DNA of 51,389 bases, taken from the NCBI GenBank assembly GCA_013821455.1, contig JACDGS010000031.1, forward strand, positions 1 to 51,389, written 5' to 3'. A program made the translations under genes and the position numbers. This document shows positions 18,036 to 26,127 of this stretch, piece by piece. The notes under the pieces were generated by a model. It saw only the letters and a list, made by a program, of their open reading frames with translations, ran no database searches and was not told the origin of the DNA. This DNA comes from Chthoniobacterales bacterium (GTDB lineage: Bacteria; Verrucomicrobiota; Verrucomicrobiia; Chthoniobacterales; UBA10450). Positions within the stretch are counted from its first letter, which is position 1. The number at the start of each line of letters is the position of its first letter.

Positions 18036-19376
18036 ATGCCCCGGCCAATCTGCTTCATGGTCATGCCTTTCAGCACGAAGGAAACGCGCGCCAAACCTCC
18101 CGCGCCGGCGAAAGTTAACTTCAACAGCCTTTGGGAGAAGGCGATCTCTCCCGCTCTCGAGGAACTCGGTTACCAACCGGTGCGAGCGGATCAGGACCTC
18201 GGCGCGCTCATCATCCAGGAAATGCTGGAGCGCCTTTACTTTTCGGACCTGGTGGTGGCTGACCTCACGATTCCAAATGGGAACGTCTATTACGAGATCG
18301 GCATTCGCCACGCCGCGCGCAAGCAAGGTTGCGTCCTGATCAGCGCGGATTGGTCGAACGCGTTGTTCGACATCGACCAGATGCGCCAGCTTCGCTATCC
18401 CTTGCCGGAGGAGGAAGTGAGCGACGAGACCGCGGCGAAGATTCACGCTGCGCTGGTGCAAGGCGTGCCGGCCTTGGCGAACGGCGAGGGGCCGATGTTC
18501 CAAACCTTGCAGGGCTATCCGGACGAGAAGCTGGTCGATCCTTCGCGCGCCAGTGCGATCAAGGATTACCTCCAGCAGCTCTCCGCTTTCCAAGCCGAAG
18601 TGGGGGCCGTCGCCCATGCGCCTAACGAGTCGCGCCGGCAACTCGCGCTCGCTCTGCGCGACAAATATTACTCTGGCCATACGCCGCTTGTCCCGGCCGT
18701 CGCGCTGGAACTGCTTGACCTCTTGCGCGATCAGGCGGGCTGGGAAGCGACCGTCTCCTACATCGACTCATTGCCTGACCCGATCCGACTTCTACCCACC
18801 GTGCGCGAGCAGTATTGCCTGGCGAAATCGAAGACGGGCGACCACCCCGCGGCCATCGGCGCGCTGGAGGAGCTCATGCGGATCAGCGGTGCCAGCTCCG
18901 AACGCGAGGGATTGATCGGCGGTCGCTTCAAAAGCCTCTATCGCTCTGCGGCGGAGCCACAGAAAAGCACCTACCTGACCGAGGCGATCAAGCATTACGA
19001 GCGCGGAATGAAGCTGGACCTCAACGACTACTATCCCTCGAGCAATCTGCCGCGGCTCTACCGCGCTCGCGCACGCGTCGGTGACGAAGATCGCGCCCGC
19101 GCCGCCGCCACGGTCGCGCGCATGGCTTGCCAGCGATCTCTCGATCGCCAGAGCAGCGACGAATGGGCCCGGCCCACCCTGCTTGGAATGGCCTTCGATT
19201 CCGGTGATGTGACGACCGCCGAACAACTCTGCGATCAGGTTCGGGACGAAGGCGCGGCGCTCTGGAAACTCGAGACCACGCTTAACGACCTGAAACAAAG
19301 CGCCGCACAAACCAAGGATCCCGCAACGCGCGCCGGTCTCGAAGCCGTCTGCGCCACGCTGGCAACCCTGCTTTAG
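18036..19376 (+). CDS. Deoxyribosyltransferase-like/DUF4071 (TRAFs-binding-type) protein
   Basis: A 446-aa soluble protein. The first 130 residues fit the nucleoside-deoxyribosyltransferase-like/TIR-like fold seen in bacterial conflict proteins: ICFMVMPFS, ISPALEELGYQPVRAD, IIQEMLERLYFSDLVVADLT and NGNVYYEIGIRHA. The pattern FDIDQMRQLRYPL and GPMFQTLQGYPD then leads into TPR-like helices (residues 205-440), the arrangement of DUF4071 (MAP3K TRAFs-binding domain) proteins. Family knowledge suggests a nucleotide-binding or nucleotide-cleaving module joined to a scaffold; no activity can be proved here. It lies between the two TIR-WD40 genes on the same strand. One iterated 9-mer occurs inside (18620, read APNES), and others follow the gene at 19391 and precede it at 17908. 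Confidence 0.65.
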   Translation: MPRPICFMVMPFSTKETRAKPPAPAKVNFNSLWEKAISPALEELGYQPVRADQDLGALIIQEMLERLYFSDLVVADLTIPNGNVYYEIGIRHAARKQGCVLISADWSNALFDIDQMRQLRYPLPEEEVSDETAAKIHAALVQGVPALANGEGPMFQTLQGYPDEKLVDPSRASAIKDYLQQLSAFQAEVGAVAHAPNESRRQLALALRDKYYSGHTPLVPAVALELLDLLRDQAGWEATVSYIDSLPDPIRLLPTVREQYCLAKSKTGDHPAAIGALEELMRISGASSEREGLIGGRFKSLYRSAAEPQKSTYLTEAIKHYERGMKLDLNDYYPSSNLPRLYRARARVGDEDRARAAATVARMACQRSLDRQSSDEWARPTLLGMAFDSGDVTTAEQLCDQVRDEGAALWKLETTLNDLKQSAAQTKDPATRAGLEAVCATLATLL

Positions 19377-19739
19377 AGAAATCCGGTTTAGCCTAACGAA
19401 TAAAGGATGACGAGCTACAAAAGCAAAATCGAACACCCTGCGTCGCGCGCCGCAACCAGCCGACCCAATCTAGTTCTTACTAACTATTTTGATGCGTCAC
19501 TGACACGAGCACGGACGCGATCCGCTCCAGCGCCGGGTTCTCGCGCGAAGGACTCGACGCGCTCGGCCTCCCGCAGATCACCGGGAGTTGTGCAGGAGAT
19601 AGACTCCATCGAGCACATTTCGGAAATGCAGGAAGCCGGTTGCGCCGTCGCGGCGCAAAAAGTAGGTGGCCATCACTTCGCGGATTTCCGCCGAAACAAT
19701 TTCCGCGCGCCTAACGAGAAGTAGATTCGCCGGCAAATC
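19377..19739. other. 363-base gap without a convincing gene
   Basis: Between the DUF4071-type gene and TIR-WD40 B. It has iterated 9-mers near each end (19391 and 19709). A 105-codon open frame (19407-19724) is rich in Ser, Arg and Ala, ends in motif-encoded PNEK and looks non-coding; an opposite-strand frame ending near 19578 contains a more protein-like stretch (EIREVMATYFLRRDGATGF). Both may be scraps of decayed genes. I call neither. Confidence 0.5.
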
Positions 19740-22601
19740 ATGTCTGCTGCAGTCAATCTCGGGAAACAAGCGGCCCCAGGCGATGATGTTTTCATTTCCT
19801 ATTCGCGCAAAGACGAAGAGTTCGTCCGACGCCTGGATGATGAACTGAAACGGCGCGGGCGCCAAGCCTGGGTCGATTGGGAAGGCATCCGGCCCACGGA
19901 GGAATTCATGGAGGCGATCTTCGGCGCGATCGAAGGCGCGGACACGTTCGTTTTCGTACTCTCGCCGGATTCGGTCGTTTCGAAAATATGCGAGAGAGAG
20001 ATCGCGCACGCCGCGCTGCACAACAAGCGCATCATCCCCCTCGTCGCGCGCGAGGTGGACGCAGCCTTGGTTCCCGAGGCGATCGCGAAGCTGAACTGGA
20101 TCTTCGGTCGCGAGTCGGACGATTTCGAGCAGTCGGTCGACACGCTGGTGACGGCGCTCGACACCGACCTTGAATGGGTTCACTCCCACACCCGCCTGCT
20201 CACCCGCGCGGTCGAGTGGGAAGCGAAGGGCAAGAACAACAGCTTCGTCCTGCGCGGCGATGACCTGCGTGAAGCCGAGCGCTGGCTCACCGAAGCCGGC
20301 GCCGACAAGGAACGCCAACCGACAGCGCTCCAGACCGAATACATCATCGCCAGTCGCAAAGCGGCAGCGCGCCGGCAGCGGAGCACGCTAGGCGCGGTAA
20401 GCTTCGGAGCAGTCGTCGCTGTGGTCCTGGCCGTGATTGCCTTATTTGCCCGGCAGGAGGCGGTGAAGCAGCGTGACATCGCCAAAGAACGCCAAGAGGA
20501 AGCCGAACGCCAGAGCCGGATCGCGCTTTCGCGGCAGCTTGCCGCTCAGGCTCAAGCGATGGTTTCCCAACAGCCGAAGCTGATGGGCCGAGCCGGACTG
20601 CTCGCCATAGAAGCGGCGCAGCTCTATCCCTCGCTCGATGCCGACCAGGCTTTGCGCTCCGTTCTCGCCGTCCTGCCGCAGCCTCACTTCTCGCTGCCCA
20701 GCAAGCCGGCAGCGCAGAATGCCGACTTCAGCAGAGATGCCGTCTTCAGCACGGATGGCGATTCGCTTGTTATCGTCGATGGCGACCGCATGCTGCGTGG
20801 GTGGAATTTGCCCAAGCGACGGCAGGAGTGGGAGATGCCGCTCGGCGAAAAAGCGGAGGTGGCCGGGGTCAGTCCCAATCTTTCGCAGGTCGCGCTGCGG
20901 CGTGAGGACTCCCTCGTGATTTGTCGGCCGGAAGATGGTCGGGAGACTCCGCTGAAACTGAGCAATGGTTCAGACGCGCATGGCGAAGTCGCCTTCAATC
21001 GTGATGGCAGTTCCTGCATTGTGCGCACCAGCAACGGCAGTCACATCTTCAATCTGACCACCGGCAAGGAAGTCTCAGAGGTCAACGGATGGGCGACGTT
21101 TGATCCGAAGGGCGGCGTGGTTAAGGGGCAGGTAGCGCGGATAGAAAACGGACAGATCCCTGCCCTGATCGCTGATTTCAAAAATTCTTACCCAGATAGA
21201 GCAGCGGCATGGGCGGGCGAGGAAGGAGGCCAGAATGAGACCAACACAGCGTTAAGTTCTAATGAGCAGTATCTGGCGGTCTGGCATGGCCAGACGGTGC
21301 GCGCTTATGAAATCGCCACCCGGCGGCTGCTCGGTGCCGTTACCAACGATCAGGATGTCATCGAGGCGGAGGTCGATGATCGCGGGCGATTCCTCGTGGT
21401 GCTTGGAGAACGCGGTGTGCAGACACGGATCTGGAAGCTTTCGCCCGTCCAAGAATTCGCTCGATTCACCGACAGCACCGTCAATCGCGTGCGCTTCAGC
21501 CCCGATGGATCCTGCTTTGCCACCATCGGCAGCTGGGTTGAATCCGTCCGCTTGTGGCTCACCCTGGGTGGTGAGGAGGTGACAACGATCAAAACCAAAG
21601 TCGATCTCGGGACCAGATCCGACGTCTGCGCGCTCGATTCGAACGGTGAATACCTGCTTATGCCCGGTTCGCAGAACGAAGCCGCGGTGCGCGCCGTCAA
21701 GGGGGGCCGCAAGCTAGTCGCTCTGCCGCATCGTGGCGTTTTGGGATTCGCCATCAGCCACCACGACGACCGCCTTGTCACGTTGGGCGGAGACGATGGA
21801 ATCCGGATTTGGCAACTCCAGCGCACCGGCGGCAAGATAACCGGCGCTTCGGGACCGGTGGCGCTGAAAGAATCGGGCGAGATCAACGGCATCTGCCTCT
21901 CGGAGGACGGCACTCGACTCTTTACGGCCGGCGAGGAGATTCACCTTTGGAACACGGCGAGTGGCGAACTCATCGCCCGCATTCCCAATCAATTCGGTGC
22001 CGACACCATTGCCTGCTCGGCAGATGGGACCCTCGTCGCGGTTGGGAATAGAACGTCTCAAATCAGAATCATTAGCGTCCAGGACAAAAAACTTATCCGC
22101 GAGCTCGATCACCCGCAGCATGTCAGTTCGTTGTCTCTGACCGCCGATGGCCGGTATCTCGCCACCTCAGCCTGGCGGGACTTCGGCTACCAGGCGCGGG
22201 TGTGGGACGTTGCCACCGGCCAGCAGGTCACCGCAGCCACCCACGACCGGGAAGTATCCCGGGTGTTCTTTTCTCCGGATGGCCGCTCAATCGTGACCAC
22301 CGCAGTGGACAATACCTCGCGTCTTTGGTCGCTCGATTTCTCTCCCGACGGAAAACCTGTCGGGACGACCGAAGTCGCACGAATTCAAACTTCCGGCGCG
22401 ACGTCGATGACCGATGACGGACGCTACCTCGCGACTGCCAGTGACGGTGCCGTCCGCATTTGGGACTTGAAACAGGAAGACTTGATCGCGCAGGTGCAGG
22501 CGCGTTCCTTCCGCAATCTCACCCGCTCCGAGTGGAAGACTTACCTGGGCCAGATGCCATATCGAAAGACCTGTCCCGAGCTGCCGGAAGAACCCGAATA
22601 A
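19740..22601 (+). CDS. TIR-TM-WD40 protein B (paralogue of A)
   Basis: A 953-aa paralogue of TIR-WD40 A. The TIR domain (about 15-120) reads DVFISYSRKDEEF, WVDWEGIRPTEEF, FVFVLSPDS and ICEREIAHA with the candidate catalytic Glu87. The linker HTRLLTRAVEW, SFVLRGDDLREAERWL and ASRKAA is nearly the same as in A. One TM (about 220-240) is followed by a charged coiled coil (AVKQRDIAKERQEEAERQS), the helix MGRAGLLAIEAAQL and a WD40 propeller (FSPDGSCFATIG, IRIWQLQ, ARVWDVATG, TSRLWSL, VRIWDLK). The end carries RNLTRSEWKTYL and YRKTCPELP. Similarity to A is strongest over the first 210 residues and weak in the propeller. No STAND ATPase is present. No iterated 9-mer lies in the gene, unlike its surroundings. 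Confidence 0.87.
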   Translation: MSAAVNLGKQAAPGDDVFISYSRKDEEFVRRLDDELKRRGRQAWVDWEGIRPTEEFMEAIFGAIEGADTFVFVLSPDSVVSKICEREIAHAALHNKRIIPLVAREVDAALVPEAIAKLNWIFGRESDDFEQSVDTLVTALDTDLEWVHSHTRLLTRAVEWEAKGKNNSFVLRGDDLREAERWLTEAGADKERQPTALQTEYIIASRKAAARRQRSTLGAVSFGAVVAVVLAVIALFARQEAVKQRDIAKERQEEAERQSRIALSRQLAAQAQAMVSQQPKLMGRAGLLAIEAAQLYPSLDADQALRSVLAVLPQPHFSLPSKPAAQNADFSRDAVFSTDGDSLVIVDGDRMLRGWNLPKRRQEWEMPLGEKAEVAGVSPNLSQVALRREDSLVICRPEDGRETPLKLSNGSDAHGEVAFNRDGSSCIVRTSNGSHIFNLTTGKEVSEVNGWATFDPKGGVVKGQVARIENGQIPALIADFKNSYPDRAAAWAGEEGGQNETNTALSSNEQYLAVWHGQTVRAYEIATRRLLGAVTNDQDVIEAEVDDRGRFLVVLGERGVQTRIWKLSPVQEFARFTDSTVNRVRFSPDGSCFATIGSWVESVRLWLTLGGEEVTTIKTKVDLGTRSDVCALDSNGEYLLMPGSQNEAAVRAVKGGRKLVALPHRGVLGFAISHHDDRLVTLGGDDGIRIWQLQRTGGKITGASGPVALKESGEINGICLSEDGTRLFTAGEEIHLWNTASGELIARIPNQFGADTIACSADGTLVAVGNRTSQIRIISVQDKKLIRELDHPQHVSSLSLTADGRYLATSAWRDFGYQARVWDVATGQQVTAATHDREVSRVFFSPDGRSIVTTAVDNTSRLWSLDFSPDGKPVGTTEVARIQTSGATSMTDDGRYLATASDGAVRIWDLKQEDLIAQVQARSFRNLTRSEWKTYLGQMPYRKTCPELPEEPE

Positions 22602-22830
22602 ACGCATACGGACTCCAAGTAGCGCCACGATGCTCAATGACACACTCACTCGAAATTGCGCGCGCTCTCTTTGATCGCCGCGAGCCCGTCCACCGCATGC
22701 GGTTGGGTGTCGGAGTGTGGGCCTTAACATAGTTGGGGATGGCGATATTGCCGGACTCAATGCCGCCTTTGTAAAGGACGGACACGAAGTGCGGTTGTTC
22801 TGAATCCAGTGCGGCACAAATCAAACTGTT

Positions 22831-23036
22831 ATGGCAGACGTTTTCATCTCCTACTCGCGCAGGGACAAAGCGTTCGTGCAGCAGCTCGATGAGTCTGGCC
22901 ATTGCGAGCCGAAGACCTGCTTCCGGAAGCCATACCCCGCCTGCAGCGCAATCTGACGCGGGAGGAATGGCAACAGTCTTTCGGTGACCAGCCCTACGCA
23001 AAGATCTGTCCGGATTTGCCTCTCCCTGCCCCATAA
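22831..23036 (+). pseudogene. Remnant of a third TIR-WD40 gene (both ends kept, middle deleted)
   Basis: ATG at 22831 starts MADVFISYSRRDKAFVQQLD, a TIR domain beginning very like A and B. At about 22893 the reading switches to another frame that gives WPLRAEDLLPEA, then RLQRNLTREEWQQ, then QPYAKICPDLPLPAP and TAA at 23034-23036. These match the extreme C-terminus of TIR-WD40 A (WPLWTEDLLPEA, LQRNLTYEEWQE, RPYAKTCPDLP). So about 2.7 kb of interior is missing and the two ends are out of frame with each other. In the original frame the product would stop after 41 residues. The 229 bases upstream (22602-22830) carry only scraps, including an opposite-strand string ending AAIKESARNFE. Confidence 0.8.
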
Positions 23037-23095
23037 AATCCGAGCAGGAAGATCGATAGGTAGCCGGAGGAGGGGATATTGGACGGCATCCCGAT

Positions 23096-24175
23096 TTATC
23101 CCTGATCCTTATCGACCTTCGGCAAATCTTTGTGCTCCAGGGTGCCTGCAAAGGCTTTGATGATGGCGTTGCGGAAGACGTTGAGCACCGTCGTGAGGAT
23201 CGCGGGCTCGGGATTATCGAAACTGCCGTGCACGGGTACGCGCGTGCCGAAACGATCGGTCGGATGATTACGGATTACACTCGTTAGGCCGCCGACGATT
23301 GCCTGCCAGACAAAGCTGATCGGATTATCCGAGTCGTGTTTCGGATTGAAGATCGACATGTGCTCGAAGACCGGTTCGACGTAGCCGTCGAAGTTGCCCT
23401 TCTTCGCATTGAATTCCGTGGCCAGACGCAGTGTTCCCTTCTCGAAAGTGATCGCGGCGTAAGCCTTCGCGAAATCGTTCAGCTTCACCAGCGGCAGATC
23501 TTTCATCTCCGTCTCGAGGTTAAAGGTCGGCCTCGCCGCGTAGGGGTCGAGATCCATCTTGATCCGCAGATCGCCCGAGCGCAGCGGCCGGCCTTCCATC
23601 TCGAGATGAGCATTAAGGGTCTTCGCGATCCTGGTGCTGTTCGTTAGGTTAGTGGCCACCATGCGCACCTGGTCGATGACCACATCCACCTTCGGTCTTT
23701 TGTGGAAGTCGCGGTAATGCACCTCCCCATTGTGGACGACGAAGCGATTGATCTTCAGCGGGAAGAGCTCCTTCACCGTCTGCGTCCACGGCTCGTCCAA
23801 AGGCGCCTGCGAAGCGGCCTTGCTTGGGGCGTTGACGAAATTCACTTCCGGATGCTCGAAATAAATCTCACCCACAAACGCGCCATGCAGGAGCGCCTTC
23901 CATTCGACCGACAGATCCATGAGCGGCGAGGAGAAAAACGGCACCGGCACGTCACCGGAGGTCTTCACGATTTTGATGTCGTAGATTTTGTACGCGCCGC
24001 GCCAGAGCGCGAGACCGACGTCATCCACGTGCCCTCGATACCCGTGCAGCTCGGATAATTTCCGGTTCACATAATCGCGCACCCAGATGGAAAGCATGAG
24101 CCGCACGACGACGAGCGCGACCACGAGGACGAGGAGAATCCAGAAAGTCCTGTAGCGGTGAATCGGTCGTCGCAT
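23096..24175 (-). CDS. AsmA/DUF748-like envelope protein
   Basis: About 359 aa. One N-terminal TM (RYRTFWILLVLVVALVVVRLML) is followed by a beta-rich periplasmic part: LHGYRGHVDDVGLALWRGAYKIYDIKI, LMDLSVEWKALLHGAFVGEIYFEHPEVNF, LFPLKINRFVVHNGEVHYRDFH, which fits the DUF748/AsmA-like superfamily tied to outer-membrane lipid transport or biogenesis. The end (about 265-350) has FVWQAIVGGLTSVIRNHPTDRFGTRVP, the usual DUF748 closing strand, then a charged tail. The frame is open to 24223, but ATG 24175 follows a good ribosome-binding site (GAGAGAGGG on the minus strand), so I use it. Divergent from the kinase gene at 24250. Confidence 0.75.
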   Translation of the reverse strand: MRRPIHRYRTFWILLVLVVALVVVRLMLSIWVRDYVNRKLSELHGYRGHVDDVGLALWRGAYKIYDIKIVKTSGDVPVPFFSSPLMDLSVEWKALLHGAFVGEIYFEHPEVNFVNAPSKAASQAPLDEPWTQTVKELFPLKINRFVVHNGEVHYRDFHKRPKVDVVIDQVRMVATNLTNSTRIAKTLNAHLEMEGRPLRSGDLRIKMDLDPYAARPTFNLETEMKDLPLVKLNDFAKAYAAITFEKGTLRLATEFNAKKGNFDGYVEPVFEHMSIFNPKHDSDNPISFVWQAIVGGLTSVIRNHPTDRFGTRVPVHGSFDNPEPAILTTVLNVFRNAIIKAFAGTLEHKDLPKVDKDQG

Positions 24176-24249
24176 CCCTCTCTCAACGGAATGGAGCGAG
24201 ACGGCGGACGTGTGACCGATCATTCCCTCGCGGGTCTGGCAGTGCTAGC

Positions 24250-25992
24250 GTGCCATCGCAAATGGCGAACTCGATGGCCACTGACGAACGCTCCCGCCTG
24301 ATTAATTTAGAGGGCGAAATTGGCCAGCTCCTGATGCGAGCGAGCAATGTGGACTACGCTCTCCGCGGTTTCGTCGAAGCGCTCGTGCAGCATATCGACG
24401 CGGCCTTCGCCCGCATCTGGACCTACAACGAGCAGGAGCAAATGCTCGAGTTGCAAGTGAGTGCCGGTCTTTACACGCACATCGACGGACCGCATGGCCG
24501 AGTGCCGTTAGGCAAATTCAAAATGGGGCTCATCGCTTCGGAACGAAAGCCGCATCTCACCAATCAAGTCATCGGCGATCCGCGCGTGAACGATCAGGAA
24601 TGGGCGCGCCGGGAAAAAATGGTCGCCTTCGCCGGCTATCCTTTGCTCGTCGGCGACAAGCTTTACGGCGTCCTCGCAATGTTCGCGCGCCACGAACTTT
24701 CCGAGGCGACGTTGAGCGCGCTCCAGCTCGTCGCGCACGGAATCGCTCTCAATCTGCAACGGCGGGAAGCCGAGACCGAGCGGGAAAAATTATTGCGCGA
24801 AGCACAGGATGCGCGCGAAACCGCCGAGGTCGCGAACCGGGCGAAGGACGAATTTATCGCAACGGTTTCGCACGAATTGCGCACGCCGCTGAACGCGATC
24901 CTCGGCTGGGCGCGTCTGCTCGAAACCGGCGACCTAACGAAAAGCGAGATCGCGGAAGCGGCCGCGGTGATCGAGCGCAACGCCCGCGCGCAGGCGCGCC
25001 TGATCGAAGATTTGCTCGATGTTTCGCGCATCATCTCGGGCAAGCTGCGCTTGGACCTCCGCACGATCGATCTGCCGGAAGTGGTGCGCGCGGCGGTCGC
25101 CGTGATCGAACCGACCGCCACGGCGAAATCGATCAAGCTGGATTGTGTCCTCGATCCGCTGGCCGGTCCGATCTCCGGCGACGCCGAACGGCTGCAGCAG
25201 ATCGTTTGGAATCTTGTCTCCAACGCGGTCAAATTCACCTTTAAAGGCGGTCGCGTGCAGGTGCGTTTGCAGCGCGAAAACTCGCACGTCGAGCTGACGG
25301 TGAGCGATAACGGCATGGGCATCGCGGCTGATTTTCTGCCGCACGTTTTCGAGCGCTTCACCCAGGCCGACACGAGCAGCACGCGCTCGCATACCGGGCT
25401 CGGGCTTGGGCTCGGCATCACGCGCCACCTGGTGGAGCTGCATGGCGGAGCGATTTACGCCTTCAGCGATGGGCCGGGAACAGGCGCGACCTTTTCGGTT
25501 CATCTCCCGATTGTTATTTTGCACGAACGCACAAAAGCGCAGGGCGAACATCCGCAGATTGCGTCGGACGCGCCGTTCGATCCCTGTAGCGAGTTGGCGG
25601 GCGTGAGAATCGTTGCGGTCGATGACGACGCCGATGCGCGCAAGTTACTTTACACTGTGCTCACGCGCTGCCAGGCCAGCGTCACGGTGGTGGCGACGGC
25701 CGCGGAAGCGCTCGCGGCCGTGCGAGAATTGCGGCCCGACGTGCTCCTGAGCGACATCGAAATGCCTAACGAGGACGGCTACGACCTGCTGCGCCAGGTG
25801 CGCGCGCTCCCGCCCGAGGAAGGAGGCAACACGCCCGCCGCGGCCCTGACAGCTTACGCGCGCGTAACCGACCGGACGCGTGTGTTGCGCGCCGGCTTTC
25901 AGCTCCATGTCCCGAAGCCGGTCGAGCCGAGCGAGTTGATCGCCGTCATCGCCAATCTCGCGGCGCGCCGGGAGAAGGGCGCGCCTGCCTAA
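24250..25992 (+). CDS. Hybrid histidine kinase (GAF-HisKA-HATPase-REC)
   Basis: A 580-aa cytoplasmic sensor kinase without TM segments. A GAF domain spans about 30-175. HisKA follows with His208 in ATVSHELRTPLNAILGW, then the HATPase domain with N box (QQIVWNLVSNAVKF), G1 DNGMGI, F box and GLGLGLGI. A C-terminal receiver domain has Asp502 in LLSDIEMPNEDGYDL and Lys in HVPKPVEPSE. The phosphoryl path within the protein is His208 to Asp502; any partner regulator is not in the window. GTG at 24250 is the longest start; ATG at 24262 or 24274 are alternatives. The TAA stop is part of an iterated 9-mer at 25987, with a second copy at 26005. Confidence 0.92.
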   Translation: MPSQMANSMATDERSRLINLEGEIGQLLMRASNVDYALRGFVEALVQHIDAAFARIWTYNEQEQMLELQVSAGLYTHIDGPHGRVPLGKFKMGLIASERKPHLTNQVIGDPRVNDQEWARREKMVAFAGYPLLVGDKLYGVLAMFARHELSEATLSALQLVAHGIALNLQRREAETEREKLLREAQDARETAEVANRAKDEFIATVSHELRTPLNAILGWARLLETGDLTKSEIAEAAAVIERNARAQARLIEDLLDVSRIISGKLRLDLRTIDLPEVVRAAVAVIEPTATAKSIKLDCVLDPLAGPISGDAERLQQIVWNLVSNAVKFTFKGGRVQVRLQRENSHVELTVSDNGMGIAADFLPHVFERFTQADTSSTRSHTGLGLGLGITRHLVELHGGAIYAFSDGPGTGATFSVHLPIVILHERTKAQGEHPQIASDAPFDPCSELAGVRIVAVDDDADARKLLYTVLTRCQASVTVVATAAEALAAVRELRPDVLLSDIEMPNEDGYDLLRQVRALPPEEGGNTPAAALTAYARVTDRTRVLRAGFQLHVPKPVEPSELIAVIANLAARREKGAPA

Positions 25993-26127
25993 CGAACGAG
26001 CGCAGCCTAACGATCATAGCTGCTCTGGAGTTTTCTCGGAGCGTGCTGAAACCATTTTCATCGGCTAAACGCATCCACCGTCGCGATCCCGCCACCAGAC
26101 CTGAAAAGACCTCCGGCCAATTCTTGC

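Noticed and set aside
19407-19724. 105-codon frame between the DUF4071-type gene and TIR-WD40 B
   Set aside because: Ser/Arg/Ala-rich, no domain, ends in a motif copy; described as gap.
22519-23151. 210-codon minus-strand frame over the end of TIR-WD40 B and the remnant
   Set aside because: Covers known plus-strand sequence for most of its length; only the 22602-22830 part could be a gene scrap.
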